A stretch of DNA of 64,000 nt from Cordylochernes scorpioides (GCA_030710605.1 CP092868.1:26851050-26915049), one strand, 5' to 3'. Positions 20,760-32,778 are shown, numbered from the stretch's first letter. Made by a program: numbers and translations. Notes: generated from the sequence alone by a model not told the origin.

Positions 20760-21200
20760 GTGAATAGTAATGTCAATTGGTGAATGTGTTCTTAGTTCAT
20801 TGGTAGATTTTCTATTGTTGATGATTCTTCTATTATTGGTGAATGTATCTCCGATTAATGTTGAATCTGCTCGTATTGGTGAATATTCGATTGTTGATGG
20901 AATTTTTGACCATTTGTGAATCTTAACTTATTGGAGAATCTTGACTTTCTTGTTGGAGAATCTTCGATTGTTGGCGAATCTTCATTCTTTTGTTGGAGAA
21001 TCTTCGATTGTTGGCAAATCTTCATTCTTTTGTTGGAGAATCTTCGATTGTTGGAGAATCTTGACTCTTTTGTTGGCAAATCTTCATTCTTTTGTTGGAG
21101 AATCTTGACTATTTTGTTGGAGAATATTCGATTGTTGGCGAATCTTCACTCTTTTAGTGGAGAATCATCCATTATTAGCTAATTTCGACCGCATTGGTGA
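20760..21200. repeat. Diverged ~30-bp GGAGAATCTT repeats
   Basis: A series of TTGTTGGAGAATCTTCGATT and TTGGCGAATCTTCATTCTTT blocks, likely older relatives of the adjoining 36-bp array. Confidence 0.65.
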
Positions 21201-21255
21201 ACATGTTGGCGAATATTCTATCATGCCTATATCCCTCCTGTATTCAACTGATATT

Positions 21256-22705
21256 GATGAATCTTCAAATATTGGCGGGTCTTCGCGCCGCAATGAATCT
21301 TCAAATATTGGTGGGTCTTCCCGCCGCAATGAATCTTCAAATATTGGTGGGTCTTCGCGCCGCAATGAATCTTCAAATATTGGTGGGTCTTCGCGCCGCA
21401 ATGAATCTTCAAATATTGGTGGGTCTTCGCCCCGCAATGATTCTTCAAATATTGGTGGGTCTTCGCCCCGCAATTATTGGTGAATCTTCAAATATTGGTG
21501 GGTCTTCGCGCCGCAATGAATTTTCAAATATGGGTGGGTCTTCGCGCCGCAATGAATTTTCAAATATGGGTGGGTCTTCGCGCCGCAATGAATCTTCAAA
21601 TATGGGTGGGTCTTCGCGCCGCAATGAATTTTCAAATATGGGTGAGTCTTCGCGCCGCAATGAATTTTCAAATATGGGTGGGTCTTCGCGCCGCAATGAA
21701 TTTTCAAATATGGGTGGGTCTTCGTGCCGCAATGAATCTTCAAATATTGGTGGGTCCTCGCGCCGCGATGAATTTTCAAATATGGGTGAGTCTTCGCCCC
21801 GCAATTATTGGTGAATCTTCAAATATTGGTGGGTCTTCGCGCCGCAATGAATTTTCAAATATGGGTGGGTCTTCGCGCCGCAATGAATTTTCAAATATGG
21901 GTGGGTCTTCGCGCCGCAATGAATTTTCAAATATGGGTGGGTCTTCGCGCCGCAATGAATTTTCAAATATAGGTAGGTCTTCGTGCCGCAATGAATCTTC
22001 AAATATTGGTGGGTCCTCGCGCCGCGATGAATTTTCAAATATGGGTGAGTCTTCGCCCCGCAATTATTGGTGAATCTTCAAATATTGGTGGGTCTTCGCG
22101 CCGCAATGAATTTTCAAATATGGGTGGGTCTTCGCGCCGCAATTAATTTTCAAATATGGGTGGGTCTTCGCGCCGCAATGAATTTTCAAATATTGGTGGG
22201 TCTTCGCGCCGCAATGAATTTTCAAATATGGGTGGGTCTTCGCGCCGCAATGAATTTTCAAATATGGGTGGGTCTTCGCGCCGCAATGAATTTTCAAATA
22301 TGGGTGGGTCTTCGCGCCGCAATGAATTTTCAAATATGGGTGGGTTTTCGCGCCGCAATGAATCTTCAAATATTGGTGGGTCTTCGCGCCGCAATGAATT
22401 TTCAAATAGTGATGGGTCTTCGCGCCGCAATGAATTTTCAAATATTGGTGGGTCTTCGCGCCGCAATGAATCTTCAAATATTGGTGGGTCTTCGCGCCGC
22501 AATGAATCTTCAAATATTGGTTGGTCTTCTCGCCGCAATGAATCTTCAAATATGGGTGGGTCTTCGCGACGCAATGAATTTTCAAATATTGGTGGGTCTT
22601 CGCGCCGCAATGAATCTTCAAATATTGGTGGGTTTTCGCGCCGCAATGAATCTTCAAAATTAGTGGGTCTTCCCGCCGCAATGAATCTTCAAATATTGAT
22701 AGTGA
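21256..22705 (+). repeat. 36-bp tandem array, long allele (~40 units)
   Basis: Units GAATCTTCAAATATTGGTGG plus GTCTTCGCGCCGCAAT. CCCCGCAATTATTGGTGAAT junctions at about 21466, 21800 and 22055 mark higher-order blocks of about 330 and 260 bp, indicating block duplication on top of single-unit expansion. Confidence 0.9.
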
Positions 22706-22723
22706 CTCTCTGCTTAAGGGAAA

Positions 22724-22792
22724 CATATTGAGAGATCCTGGCTCATCAGGGGTGGGCCCTCCTAGCGGTTTCGCTAGTTCAATCTACCAAAT
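22724..22792 (-). ncRNA. Decayed rearranged hammerhead-like motif (copy D)
   Basis: Inverse allele of 17961-18030 with the same loss of the cleavage strand. Confidence 0.45.
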
Positions 22793-23078
22793 GGCTCTGT
22801 TGTAGCGGGTTGTTCTGTCTTTCTAGTCGACAATTTTTGAACGAATTATTTTCAGTTTTATTTAAGCTTATCATTTTTACATTCTTATTTTCTTTAGAGC
22901 ATTGGTAGTGTAGAAAGTATTATTAGATTTATTTATTTTCAAAAGTGACTCACAAAAACGGTTCATTTTATAAAAATCATGTAACCTGTATTATGAAAAA
23001 GGTATAATATAGAATGATATAAAACATAAATTGTTATGGTCGCAAAAACTTTATAACAATACTAATGTTGATGTACAG

Positions 23079-23370
23079 TCATGGACAAAACTTAAGGAAC
23101 GCTTCACGATTTTGCGTGTCATCCTTGCGCAGGGCCCATGCTAATCTTCTCTGTATCGTTCCAATACAAAACTTAAGGGAGTTGTACCTTTTGGCATGTA
23201 TATCGGGATTGAGACAATAACTCTGAAAGATATTACAGTGACCTTTATTGAAGACACACGAGATAACCAAGTGTGAACAAAACTTAAGGAAGTTGTACCT
23301 TTCAGCATGTATATCCCGATATACATTCAGACAATAACTCTGAAAGATATTACAGTGACTTTTATTGAAG
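23079..23370. repeat. 111-bp family units with U6 fragment
   Basis: Inverse allele of 17390-17673. The series is interrupted at 23371 by the element below. Confidence 0.65.
23096..23165 (-). pseudogene. U6 snRNA fragment (allele copy)
   Basis: Minus-strand U6 sequence from ATTGGAACG to GCGTTCC, the same length and context as 17586-17655. Confidence 0.9.
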
Positions 23371-23372
23371 AC

Positions 23373-24062
23373 TAGCGGATGTACCCGGCTTCGCCCGTGT
23401 TTTACCCGAGTAAAGGTTTGTCTAACGAACATTTGTTAAAACAATTCTCTATAAACTTATAAAAAGAAATAGATATATTTTGATAATTTGAAACTCGTAA
23501 ATTTGAATCTCTCGATAAAGTGATCATTTTTTCCCGGTCCCTGTGTGCCGTGTCATTCTGAATTTTGTCTTTCCTAATTTTCTACATTACAAAATCATCG
23601 TTTTATCTAGTGAACATTTTTTCCCGGTCCCTTGAAAAATACTCGATAAGGTTGAATAAATTCATGGTCGTTTATGGAAGATGGATTAAGTTCCCGGAGG
23701 TCATCTTGGGCAAGCTCCCGCGAGGCTTTTTTTCTTGTCTACTTGGCACAGCTGTGTCACCAACTCTGCCCTGATTGGTCGGTGGGTACTTGGACTGTCC
23801 TTGAACTTGTCCTTGGACTGCCGCCGGCCGGATGAATCCATTCTCGTCGCAAGGTGGCGCTGCTTGCGAGTTAAAGTTACAAATCTGCAAATAACTCTAA
23901 GGATATTAAAGATATTCAAGGTATTATTTTTCGGAAACCTTTCCGGGGATATGCCTAATAATATCCCAAAATTTCACGGCGATTGGATGTACGGTTTTTG
24001 AATCTATAGAGTACACACAGACAAACAGACAGACAGACAGACATTCAATTTTATATATATAG
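23373..24062 (+). mobile_element. Retroposon with ACTAGCGGATGTACCCGGCT start, copy 1
   Basis: Begins ACTAGCGGATGTACCCGGCT, contains a GC-richer centre (23690-23870), and ends with GACAGACAGACAGACATTCA followed by TTTATATATATAG. RTE-like by its tail; no reverse transcriptase frame, so non-autonomous. Absent from the other allele. Confidence 0.65.
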
Positions 24063-24784
24063 ACTAGCGGATGTACCCGGCTTCGCCCAGGTTTTTCTCG
24101 AGGGAATGTTTGTAGTCTAGTAATAAGAAAATATACTACACCTAAAAACTATCAGAGAAAAGAGAAACCACGGAAGGTGAACAGAAAAATGCTTACAATG
24201 GATGTTATGTTTACGATATCAAGTTAAATAAAACAAAGATAAAATTTGCATATGTTGGTCACTATAAATTTGTATATTTGTTAGGCGAAATTAGAAACAT
24301 GATAAAACAATTGGGTATTTAAAAACAAATGTAGAAATAAAAGTTGAAGTATAATAAACAATGTTAAAGATTAGTTTTAATTATTAATCAAGATTGTGTG
24401 TGAATATGTGAGAAAGATGTAATATCGTTGTTGTTTTCTTGGCCGACTGTTTTACATATGGTGTTATCTTAAAATTGCTTGTTTTGAATATTTTTTAGAT
24501 TGAGATTATTAGCTAGTATGTAAAAAAATTAACTCTGTTGAAATTTATATTGTATTTATATATAAATAAAATTAACTCTGTTGATTTTTTTTGTATTTAA
24601 TCGATAACAGCGAAGTTACGCATGTTAATGTTAGGAAATATATTTTGATGTTAAGCAAAACCTGCTCCGTCTCGTTTTACATAAATGTTGAAAATTTGGT
24701 TGAAATTGATGCATTGTAACGAAAGTTTTTAGTGATGTCCACTTATGAAATTTCCATTTTATTAATATAGATACACTATATACA
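24063..24784 (+). mobile_element. Retroposon, copy 2 in tandem
   Basis: Starts with the same 20-bp end directly after copy 1, then diverges into AT-rich sequence. Head-to-tail insertion into the TATATA tail of the first copy is likely. Confidence 0.5.
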
Positions 24785-25455
24785 CTCATGGACAAAACAT
24801 AAGAAGGTTGTACCTTTTAACATGTATATCGGGATTCAGGCAATAATTCTGAAATATATTACAGTGACCTTTATTGAAGACACACGATAAAGTTGGCAGA
24901 ATGATGGTAAATGGCATCTTCTGCTGGTATATATAGAAGTCGTGTAATAGCAATGATGATAAAGTGGGACACATTCATTAATATAGTATTTACACCATAA
25001 CCATTTTTCGATTCCCTAAATATGCAAATTATTGTGTTAGAAAGCCTATTTGCACATTCAAGCATTTAAAATTTGAAAAATTAACGCTTACGCACTCTGG
25101 TCCAAAATTCTATTTCATTTCAAAAAATATCATCTGGTATAGTCAAATATTGCTATAACACGTTTGAGAAAAATGAATTTATCTCTTCAAATTTATTTTT
25201 CCGTTTATCATTACTCTTCACAATTCATTCTTTCATACTTCATCTCTAAGATTAGAAATAATCGTTGTTTCTCCTTAAAAATAAATTTCGATTTTTTGTT
25301 TAAAAGAAACACATGCGGGATAATTTTCAAATATTATTTTACAATCATAAGCCGCATTATATTGTATTATATATTGATTTTAAAAAATCTTAGATTTTGT
25401 TTCACTAAAAAGATTTGATGTCCTCAATTTTAAGTGTCAATTTATAACAAATTTA
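24785..25455. repeat. 111-bp unit and dispersed AT-rich repeat (allele 2)
   Basis: Inverse of 16710-17380. No gene seen. Confidence 0.5.
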
Positions 25456-25459
25456 TGAT

Positions 25460-25648
25460 GTGAACGATATGGGTATCCATCAAAAGAAGAAGACAGAAAA
25501 CCAACCCCATAATAAGAAGGTTCAACAGCGGCTCCTCAAGTGGCCCACCGCAATCTTCGATCAGAGGTCTAGCATCAATTTCTTGACGCCGGTTTCATCG
25601 ATTGGGGGCTTTGATTATGTTGTCCTCTTCTGCCGGCCAGCTGTTTGA
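25460..25648 (+). CDS. Conserved 62-residue open frame (allele copy)
   Basis: The same 62-residue translation as 16521-16709. Function unknown. Directly followed by the 152-bp array. Confidence 0.25.
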   Translation: MNDMGIHQKKKTENQPHNKKVQQRLLKWPTAIFDQRSSINFLTPVSSIGGFDYVVLFCRPAV

Positions 25649-25659
25649 TGTTCTACTTG

Positions 25660-26665
25660 TTCGTTGAACTTGTCTTTCTTTCATTAATATCTTCGTTAGT
25701 AGTGAATTTTCTGTGTATTTACTTGTTCCTGAACATTTTTGACATGATTGAATCTACGTCTGTCCTTTCTGACGGATGTTACAGTGTTCCTTTTACTTGA
25801 TATTCCACTTGTTCGTTTACTTTTCCGTCTTTTTTCATATCTTCGTTAGTAGTGAATTTTCTGAGTATTTACTTGTTCCTGAAGATGTTAGATGTGATTG
25901 ATTCTCCGTTTGTACTCTCTGACAGATGTTTCAGTGTTCCTTTTACTTTATGTTCCACTTGTTCTTTGAACTTGTCTGTCTTTGATATCTTCGTTAGTAG
26001 TTCATTTTCTGAGTATTTACTTGTTCCTGAAGATGTTAGATGTGATTGATTCTCCGTCTGTACTTTCTGACAGATGTTCCAGTGTCCCTTTTACTTGATG
26101 TTTCACTTGTTCGTTGAACTTGTCTTTATTTCATTGATATCTTCGTTAGAAGTGAATCTTCTGAGTATTTACTTGTTCCTGAAGATGTTAGATGTGATTG
26201 ATTCTCCGTTCGTACTCTCTGACAGATGTTCCAGTGTTCCTTTTACTTGATGTTTCACTTGTTCGTTGAACTTGTCTGTCTTTGATATCTTCGTTAGTAG
26301 TGGATTTTCTGAGTATTTACTTGTTCCTGAATATGTTAGATGTGATTTAATTTCCATCTGTACTTTCTGACAGATGTTCCAGTGTTCCTTTTACTTGATG
26401 TTCCACTTGTTCGTTGAACCTGTCTGTCTTTCATTGATATCTTCGTTAGAAGTGGATTTTTCTGAGTATTTACTTGTCCCTGAAGATGTTAGATGTGATT
26501 GATTCTCCGTCTGTCTTTTCTGACAGATGTTCCAGTGTTCCTTTTACTTTATGTTCGACTTGTTCGTTGAACTTGTCTGTCTTTCATTGATATCTTCGTT
26601 AGTAGTTCATTTTCTGAGTATTTTACCTGTTCGTTGAACTTGTCTTTCTTTTTATCATTGATATC
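25660..26665. repeat. 152-bp tandem array (allele 2)
   Basis: Inverse-orientation units containing GACAGATGTTCCAGTGTTCC and TATTTACTTGTTCCTGAAGA. Unit order and number differ somewhat from 15420-16510. Confidence 0.85.
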
Positions 26666-26689
26666 TTATGAACAGGTTATTCACATATA

Positions 26690-26945
26690 TTAAAACAAAG
26701 TATCCAATACGGGAATCGATCCCGGTTCATGGCTGTCAGGAATCAACAGTTTTAAACACTCGTCCACCAACTTTTCCCTGTTTAAAAGTTGGACTTTCGC
26801 CGGTTCAAAATCACTTTATTAGGTACCGCTCAACAAGAGCAACCTAGTTTATGATAATTACAACAATGAATAATATGTGAAGGTTATTCACATATTAAAC
26901 AAAATTTTAACGCGGGATTCAATCCCGGTTCATGACTGTCGGGAA
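26690..26945 (-). repeat. Two tRNA-derived SINE-like copies
   Basis: Two minus-strand heads, at about 26700-26780 and 26900-26945. The second is followed on its 3' side by the GGTTGCTCTTGTTGAGCGGT body down to about 26812. Confidence 0.5.
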
Positions 26946-27012
26946 TCGTGTGTATAAAGTTAGACTATGAAGTTATATAATATATTCAGATTTTTATCTT
27001 TCTCTCTCTAGA

Positions 27013-27093
27013 ATGGATCTTTTCAAACAGGAAGAAGAAAATGAGATGGAGCAAGTTCCGGGGAACAAGCTGAAGGACAATTTAAGACAATAG
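27013..27093 (+). CDS. 26-residue acidic micro-ORF
   Basis: ATG at 27013 and TAG at 27091-27093. Highly charged and glutamate-rich. The inverse allele (15032-15112) is the same. No known family; low confidence that it is expressed. Confidence 0.25.
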   Translation: MDLFKQEEENEMEQVPGNKLKDNLRQ

Positions 27094-27299
27094 AGAAAGT
27101 TTTGAAAGTCTCTTTAAACTTTGTTTCTAGTTGTTTTTATAAACTTTGCAATTTAATTTTAAATATCAATATTTTTATGTAGAGTTGAGCTCTCCCGTGG
27201 TGATCTACGTATCTATTAGACAGCTATATAAAGGATTAAAACATAAACACTATACACAATTAGAATACAATCATCATATTATAACATTATATATTTAAA

Positions 27300-27500
27300 C
27301 ACTTTTATTGACATCTTGTCAATTAGGTTTTACAACATAAATAATGGGAATATTTACAATGATTTATGATTGAGGAAGGTTCCACCATCTTGATAGGGTC
27401 CTCCTCCAGACCAGGAGAGAGTCCTCTTGAACCCCCGTAACTTTAGGACCAGGAAGTATTTGTAAATGCGGGACTTGGCAGACACTATATATATATATAT
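27300..27500 (-). pseudogene. LINE 3' end fragment (allele 2)
   Basis: Inverse of 14630-14830, including the TTGACA/TGTCAA hairpin next to the ATAAAA signal at about 27305-27325. Confidence 0.5.
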
Positions 27501-27539
27501 ATTCTATTTGAAGACAATCATCACGCCCAATTTTAACAT

Positions 27540-28140
27540 AAACACTATACACAATTGAAACATAAACACTATAATAAATTGGAACGTAAATACATTATTC
27601 AATTATAACATAAACACTATAATCAATTATAACATAAACACTATAATCAATTATAACATAAACACTAAAATATCAATTAGAACATAAACATTATAATAAA
27701 GTGAAACATAAGCACAATATTCAAGTGAAACAAAAGCACTACACCTAATTGGAACATAAGCACAATATTCGATTGGAACATAAGCACAATATTCAATTGG
27801 AACATAAGCGCTACACCTAATTGGAACGTAAACATATTACTCAATTATAACATAAACACTGAAATATCAATTAGAACATAAACATTATAATAAATTGGAA
27901 CATAAACACAATATTCAAATGAAACATAAACACTACACCTGACTGGAACGTAAATATATTACTCAATTATAACATAAGCATTACAATTAGAACATAACAC
28001 TATAATAAATTAGAACATAAACACTATAATAAATTGGAACATAAAAACAATATTCAAATGAAACATAAGCACTACACTTAATTGTAACGTAAATACATTA
28101 CTCAATTATAACATAAGAACTGAAATATCAATTAGAACAT
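27540..28140. repeat. Degenerate 24-bp-like repeats (allele 2)
   Basis: A loose series of ATAACATAAACACTATAAT and ATTGGAACATAAGCACAATA blocks. It corresponds in position to the homogeneous array at 13788-14455, but the units are diverged. Confidence 0.7.
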
Positions 28141-28529
28141 AACCAATATATTAAAATCAATATAAATAAATTCTTTATATCATACAACTCCTTTATTACT
28201 TTATTGTAATTTTCCTTTAATTATTTGAATATATTACAAATACCACACACATATATGTAAATATGAAAACTAATTTTAAATTAAACTGAGTTTAAAATTA
28301 TTTAAAATAGATTAATTGGAATTTTTTCAAAATATAGAATTTGTTTTTCCAGTTTTTAATTTCTTTTGATCTTTTGTGTGTGTGTGAAAGAATTTTTAAT
28401 CTTCTTAAAATTCCAATTTTCCGTTTTGGAAAGCGCGTTTCTTCTTAATTAGTTTAGTAAAACTAGTTTTTTGCATATATATAGTTTTGTTTTATTATAT
28501 TGCTCTCTATGAGTATTATATACATTTAT

Positions 28530-28710
28530 ATGTGAAAAAATAGTACAAATATGATATTGTACTGGGATAAGGTGCATAAATTAAGAAAAAGGCATCTCAT
28601 TATCGTGCAATTGAAATGGCGCAAGCCATCAGCAACTTTCAGTTGCACGATAAGGAGATGCCTTTTTCTTAATTTATGCACCTTATCCAAGTATAATATC
28701 ACATTTGTAC
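28530..28710. repeat. Palindromic repeat, hammerhead-family tail (allele 2)
   Basis: Inverse allele of 13175-13353. The arms meet near 28620 at AATGGCGCAAGCCATC. Confidence 0.6.
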
Positions 28711-28778
28711 TATTTTTTTCACATTGTGTCGCGTTCTCACGCAATTCTGGCCTTAACTACCCGTTTCATGATTTTTCA

Positions 28779-29485
28779 GGATGCCTTAATGACCAATTTT
28801 TTTTGGTCGTTGAGGTACAGCTTGCACCACGCTGATGAGGGCCAACAGCCCGAAACTTGTCCGTGGTTAGCTTTTCTTGATTAATCAAGAATGGGTATTT
28901 GGCCAATTCTGGAATAATTAAAAATCAACGAGAATAGTTGATATTTATTCCGATAGATGGCGCAAGCAATCAGCAACTTTCAGTTGCACGATAAGGAGAT
29001 GCCTTTTTTCATAATACATTTATATATATGTATAGTATTAATTACATAGTGTTATTATGTTTATATTATGATAAATTTGTTTGATATAGAATTTGCTTTG
29101 CTGAAGAGTACAGACTTTTGCATCTATTGAAAAGATGTCAATAGAATTATGTTTATTGTCTCTATGAGTATATATTATAAAATATATATATTAAAATATA
29201 AAACTTTTAGCCATACTGTATTTTGGTAATTGGTAGTTTTATTGATATAATTTGATGAAATATTTAGATTTTTTTTTAATAAAAAAAAAAGATTCTCTCT
29301 CTCTCGAAAAATCTTCTGATACCTATTTTTACATTTTTGGTAGTTTGTAAACAAATATTTCATTATGAGTATGAAAGAATCGGTGGACGAGTGGGTAACA
29401 CCCTTGATTCCCAACAGCCATGAACCGGGATTGAATCCGGCATTGTACTCTTTGTTTTAATAGGTAAATAACCATAACATATTAT
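28779..29485. mobile_element. Block present only in allele 2, with hammerhead element
   Basis: The other allele passes directly from ACCCGTTTCATGAT to TTCATTGTTGT (inverse near 13100-13125). The extra roughly 700 bp hold the hammerhead at 28819, its 3' body to about 29010, AT-rich sequence and a SINE head at about 29385-29450. Confidence 0.55.
28819..28872 (+). ncRNA. Type I hammerhead ribozyme, full consensus
   Basis: Stem I outer AGCU/AGCU (28819-28822, 28869-28872), internal loop, then ACCACG/CGUGGU (28826-28831, 28862-28867). CUGAUGA is at 28832-28838. Stem II is GGGC-CAACA-GCCC. GAAA is at 28852-28855. A minimal stem III is C-UU-G, and the cleavage triplet GUC is at 28859-28861. Every invariant core base is present. 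Very short stem III and an internal loop in stem I are known for hammerheads of Penelope-like elements and retrozymes. Confidence 0.85.
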
Positions 29486-29605
29486 TCATTGTTGTAAATA
29501 TCATAAACTAGGTTTCTCTTTTTGAGCGGTACCTAATAAAGTGAATTTTTGAATAATTACAAGTACGTATATTAAAATATCCAAAATGTTTGATTTTATA
29601 TACAC

Positions 29606-30238
29606 CCATACCTCGCTTTGCGTCGGGGTTACGTTCCAAAAAAACACGACGCAAAGTAAAAATAAAATTTTGATGGCATGGCGCAATCAAAACCAAAGGT
29701 ATTGCTAATGTCATAACCAAAAATGTACATAGCTTGTAACTGTAAATAATACATCGGCAGCTTGGCGAATGTTATGTACCTAAGCCACGATAGGTGGCGC
29801 GCGCTGTCAGCTCGGCAAGTGTTATGTACCTAAGCTCCGATAGATGGCGGGCGCGCTAGGCGGCAAGTTTGTAAACAATAGTCGCCATCTTGAGGGGTGG
29901 AGCCGATCGCCAGCCGTTTGGGTCTCTGACATTACTTCTTTAATTTACCATTATTTTTATCCATTTAACTTAGTTTACCTCTATTTCTTTTTATCCCTCA
30001 AACTTATAAACTATTTAAAGTCATCTAATAAATTATTATTTTATTCTACCCAAACGACTCGTCACCTTCATTACTGTGACACTATATTTTAGGAAAAAAA
30101 ATTAAAAGACTCGAATCCAAAACAACGCAACTTCGAAAATCTAACGACGCACAGTGAAAATCAGTAAAAATTAAGCAGCGACCCAACTTCGAAAAAGCGC
30201 AAAACGAAACGACGCAAAGAGAGGTATTGGTGTATATG
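29606..30238. mobile_element. MITE with ACACCAATACCTCGC-type ends, long form
   Basis: The same ends as 12656-12995 in inverse order. An extra block of about 390 bp (about 29700-30090) contains a CGATAGATGGCGGGCGCGC stretch. Either this form is the parent and the other lost the block, or the reverse. Confidence 0.65.
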
Positions 30239-30244
30239 TTTCAC

Positions 30245-31007
30245 TGAAAAAAAAAAACATTTTTTGTTGGGTAAACAAAATTGCCTCTGTCTCTTTTTTT
30301 TAAAAAAGACAACCCGTGACATCATCAATGACTTCCCACTTCCTTAAGTTTTTGGTCCATAAGTGTACATTTTCTGGTATATATAAATACCTCCATTCTC
30401 CTGCAACTTTTCTTTGTAATAAGTAATATGTACATAAGTTTATTCAAAAAGATTAATTGTTTGATTTGCATATATAAGGTTATATTTATGGTGGTAAAAT
30501 ATAGGAGAATCTAAATATGCAACTAGAGAAATAAAATATGAAGTTTTTTAACCGTTAAAAATGAAGAAACAAGATAAAAAATTCTAAAAAATTCAGACGC
30601 CAAGGTTGCAGCTCTACAGTCACGGCATCCTCAGTCTTGTATAAAAAAAAAGGTTTCCTCGAAATTTTACCCAACAATTTTCCCTCTCTATTGTTTCGCT
30701 TCCCTCAAATCTCTGTAGGACATCTTGTTTAAATAGCTTTCTCAAACTTCTATGTCTTTTTACTTCTTCACACAAAATCTTCTATATACCAAAAGGGGCA
30801 TCTCTCCCTTTAAAAATGCCTTAAACCTTAACACAGAAACTATTATAGACGCGTATGATACTTTTTTTTTAATAAGTAAGGACATTAGAAATTGTTTATT
30901 TTAAAAAAAAAAACATACGCGTCTATAATAGTTTCGAATTTTAATATCATATTACCATTAAGGTACTATTACTGTTTTTTTTCTGTATGTATCCTACATT
31001 TCTGTTT
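30245..31007. other. AT-rich sequence, no gene seen (allele 2)
   Basis: Inverse of 11874-12650 with small differences. No coding support. Confidence 0.45.
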
Positions 31008-31048
31008 GAAGAATCTGTATAAGACTAAAAGGTCTTTATAAAGCTTTT
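31008..31048 (+). other. LINE 3' terminal hairpin
   Basis: Allele copy of 11837-11873. GAATCTGTATA is followed by the AAGAC/GTCTT hairpin, then TATAAAGC in place of AATAAAGC. Confidence 0.5.
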
Positions 31049-31130
31049 TGTTGTTGCTGTATTATAGAAAAGAGAGTTCTTTTTAAAAATAAAACAATTT
31101 CTACTGCCCTTACTGCAATGGAAAAATTAA

Positions 31131-31199
31131 TGGGAGGGCCTGGCTCATCAGTGGTGAACCCTCCCAGCGGTTTCGCCAGTTTAATCTACCATACCGCTG
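31131..31199 (-). ncRNA. Rearranged hammerhead-like motif (allele copy E)
   Basis: Minus strand, order X-Z-Y as at 10548. Stem II is CUGGC with GCCAG, five perfect pairs. Compared with UUGGC/GCCAA in the 10548 copy, the outer pair changes from U-A to C-G on both sides, a compensatory change. The cleavage triplet is GUA. GGGAGGG/CCCUCCC is also present. Confidence 0.55.
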
Positions 31200-32062
31200 T
31201 TATATTGCATTTTTGGAACTTCCTTTTATAGTGATACTGTTGGTAGACTCTTGGAATGGATATTTTAGATGAACTATGGACATAAGACTTTGAGGACAGC
31301 AGAATTACATATAATTTTTCCATTGCAGTAAAGGCAGTAGAAATTGTTTTATTTTAAAAAAGAATCATACGCGTCTATAATAGTTTCGAATTTTGATAAC
31401 AGATGGCGCGCTAATGTATCATAATATAAGAGCTCTATTTGAAGTGTAGAGTGATTCAACCTTGAAAGATACCATACGGTTGTTATTAGAAATTGAAAGG
31501 TCTCTGATCGTATCTGCAGCAACTGTAGAATTAGGGAGAGTGTGAGGAAGTAATTTCTGGAGGGGAAAGATGATAGATGAAATAAATTTAGTGAGGGGGT
31601 AAAGAGGAGAACAAGCATAGGAAACAATCGGACGTAAAGGTGTGTTTTGGCTTATGTACGAGTACTTTTGGAAGGCCATAATAAATAAGAGCTCTATATA
31701 CTCCCCAAAAGGTTTCCTATTAAATTCAATTCATCCCCAGATGCCATTCTACCAAATGATAAATGACTAGGGAACAAAAACTAATCTTTCAGAGAAGACA
31801 TTTTCTTTGAAAAAGAAGAGCAGGTTTTTGTTTGCTAAGCTTTTTTCTCTACCTTTTATAATAGTTTATAGCTTTTGTTATAGAGAAAGCTGGGAGTAAA
31901 TAACTTTTAGAACTATAGCCCTCCTCTTTATTTTTCATATCCTTCTAAAGTTTATAGAATGCCATATATCATATAGAGATATATTTGTAATATATGAATT
32001 TAGTATAAAATAAATGAAGCTTCCAGGGTTAAGTATCTTGTGAAACCATTTATTTTCAAGAT

Positions 32063-32095
32063 TTCAGACTTGTCAGTCCTTCAACAGGATTATCA
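32063..32095 (-). ncRNA. Hammerhead-like relic (allele 2)
   Basis: Inverse of 10789-10821. It keeps CUGUUGA and a stem II weakened by one change (AGUCU); GAAA is retained. Confidence 0.3.
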
Positions 32096-32109
32096 CGTTA
32101 ACAACTTTA

Positions 32110-32690
32110 AAATAAATACAATTTTTATATACACATTATTATATACATATTATATAATCTAAAATACAAATATATATATATTTTTAAACATATATATTTC
32201 ATTTTCATTCATTGACTGTTATATATTTTTTGACTATGGATTCGGAACATACCGACTTTAATTATTATTGTTGTAAATATGTATAGTTAACCCTACCTTT
32301 TTAATTAAAATCACGATTATAGAGAATTCATTCTATAAATTCTATATTGCTGTGATAAATAATTTTATGTGTAAATTTACTTCAAGTAATTCAAATAAAA
32401 AACTACTTGAAAGGTAAATAATTATCTTTACTTTTTCACGACTGCACCTCTCTCTTTTTCAACAACAAAACAAAAAATAATCATAGCATATATATATTAA
32501 ATACTTGTTATATATTGAGAGAAAAAATATATTACATTATTTCAGTTTGAAAAACAATATTTTTGAAAATATACATGCGTGGTGATTTTACTGCTAGTTT
32601 CTTACTGCAGTAAGGTCTCTCTTTCTGTAGAAATAATATTATTTAAAAAGAAACACATTGTCAGTAAATTTATATATTACAAATTTTAAA
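32110..32690. other. AT-rich sequence, no gene seen
   Basis: Corresponds inversely to 9598-9830 without the 907-bp insertion. A TATATA-rich stretch is the target area of that insertion. Confidence 0.5.
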
Positions 32691-32778
32691 GATGGATAGC
32701 AAGATATATGTTAAATACACATTTCCTGGTTTTTCAAGAAGCCTCTGGGACCAAAAATCTTTTTGGTTGCAGTGGTAC

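Noticed and set aside
21165..22731. Many long frames (up to 220 codons) on both strands over the 36-bp array
   Set aside because: Same period artefact. The opposite allele has only a fifth of the array, which a functional protein would hardly tolerate.
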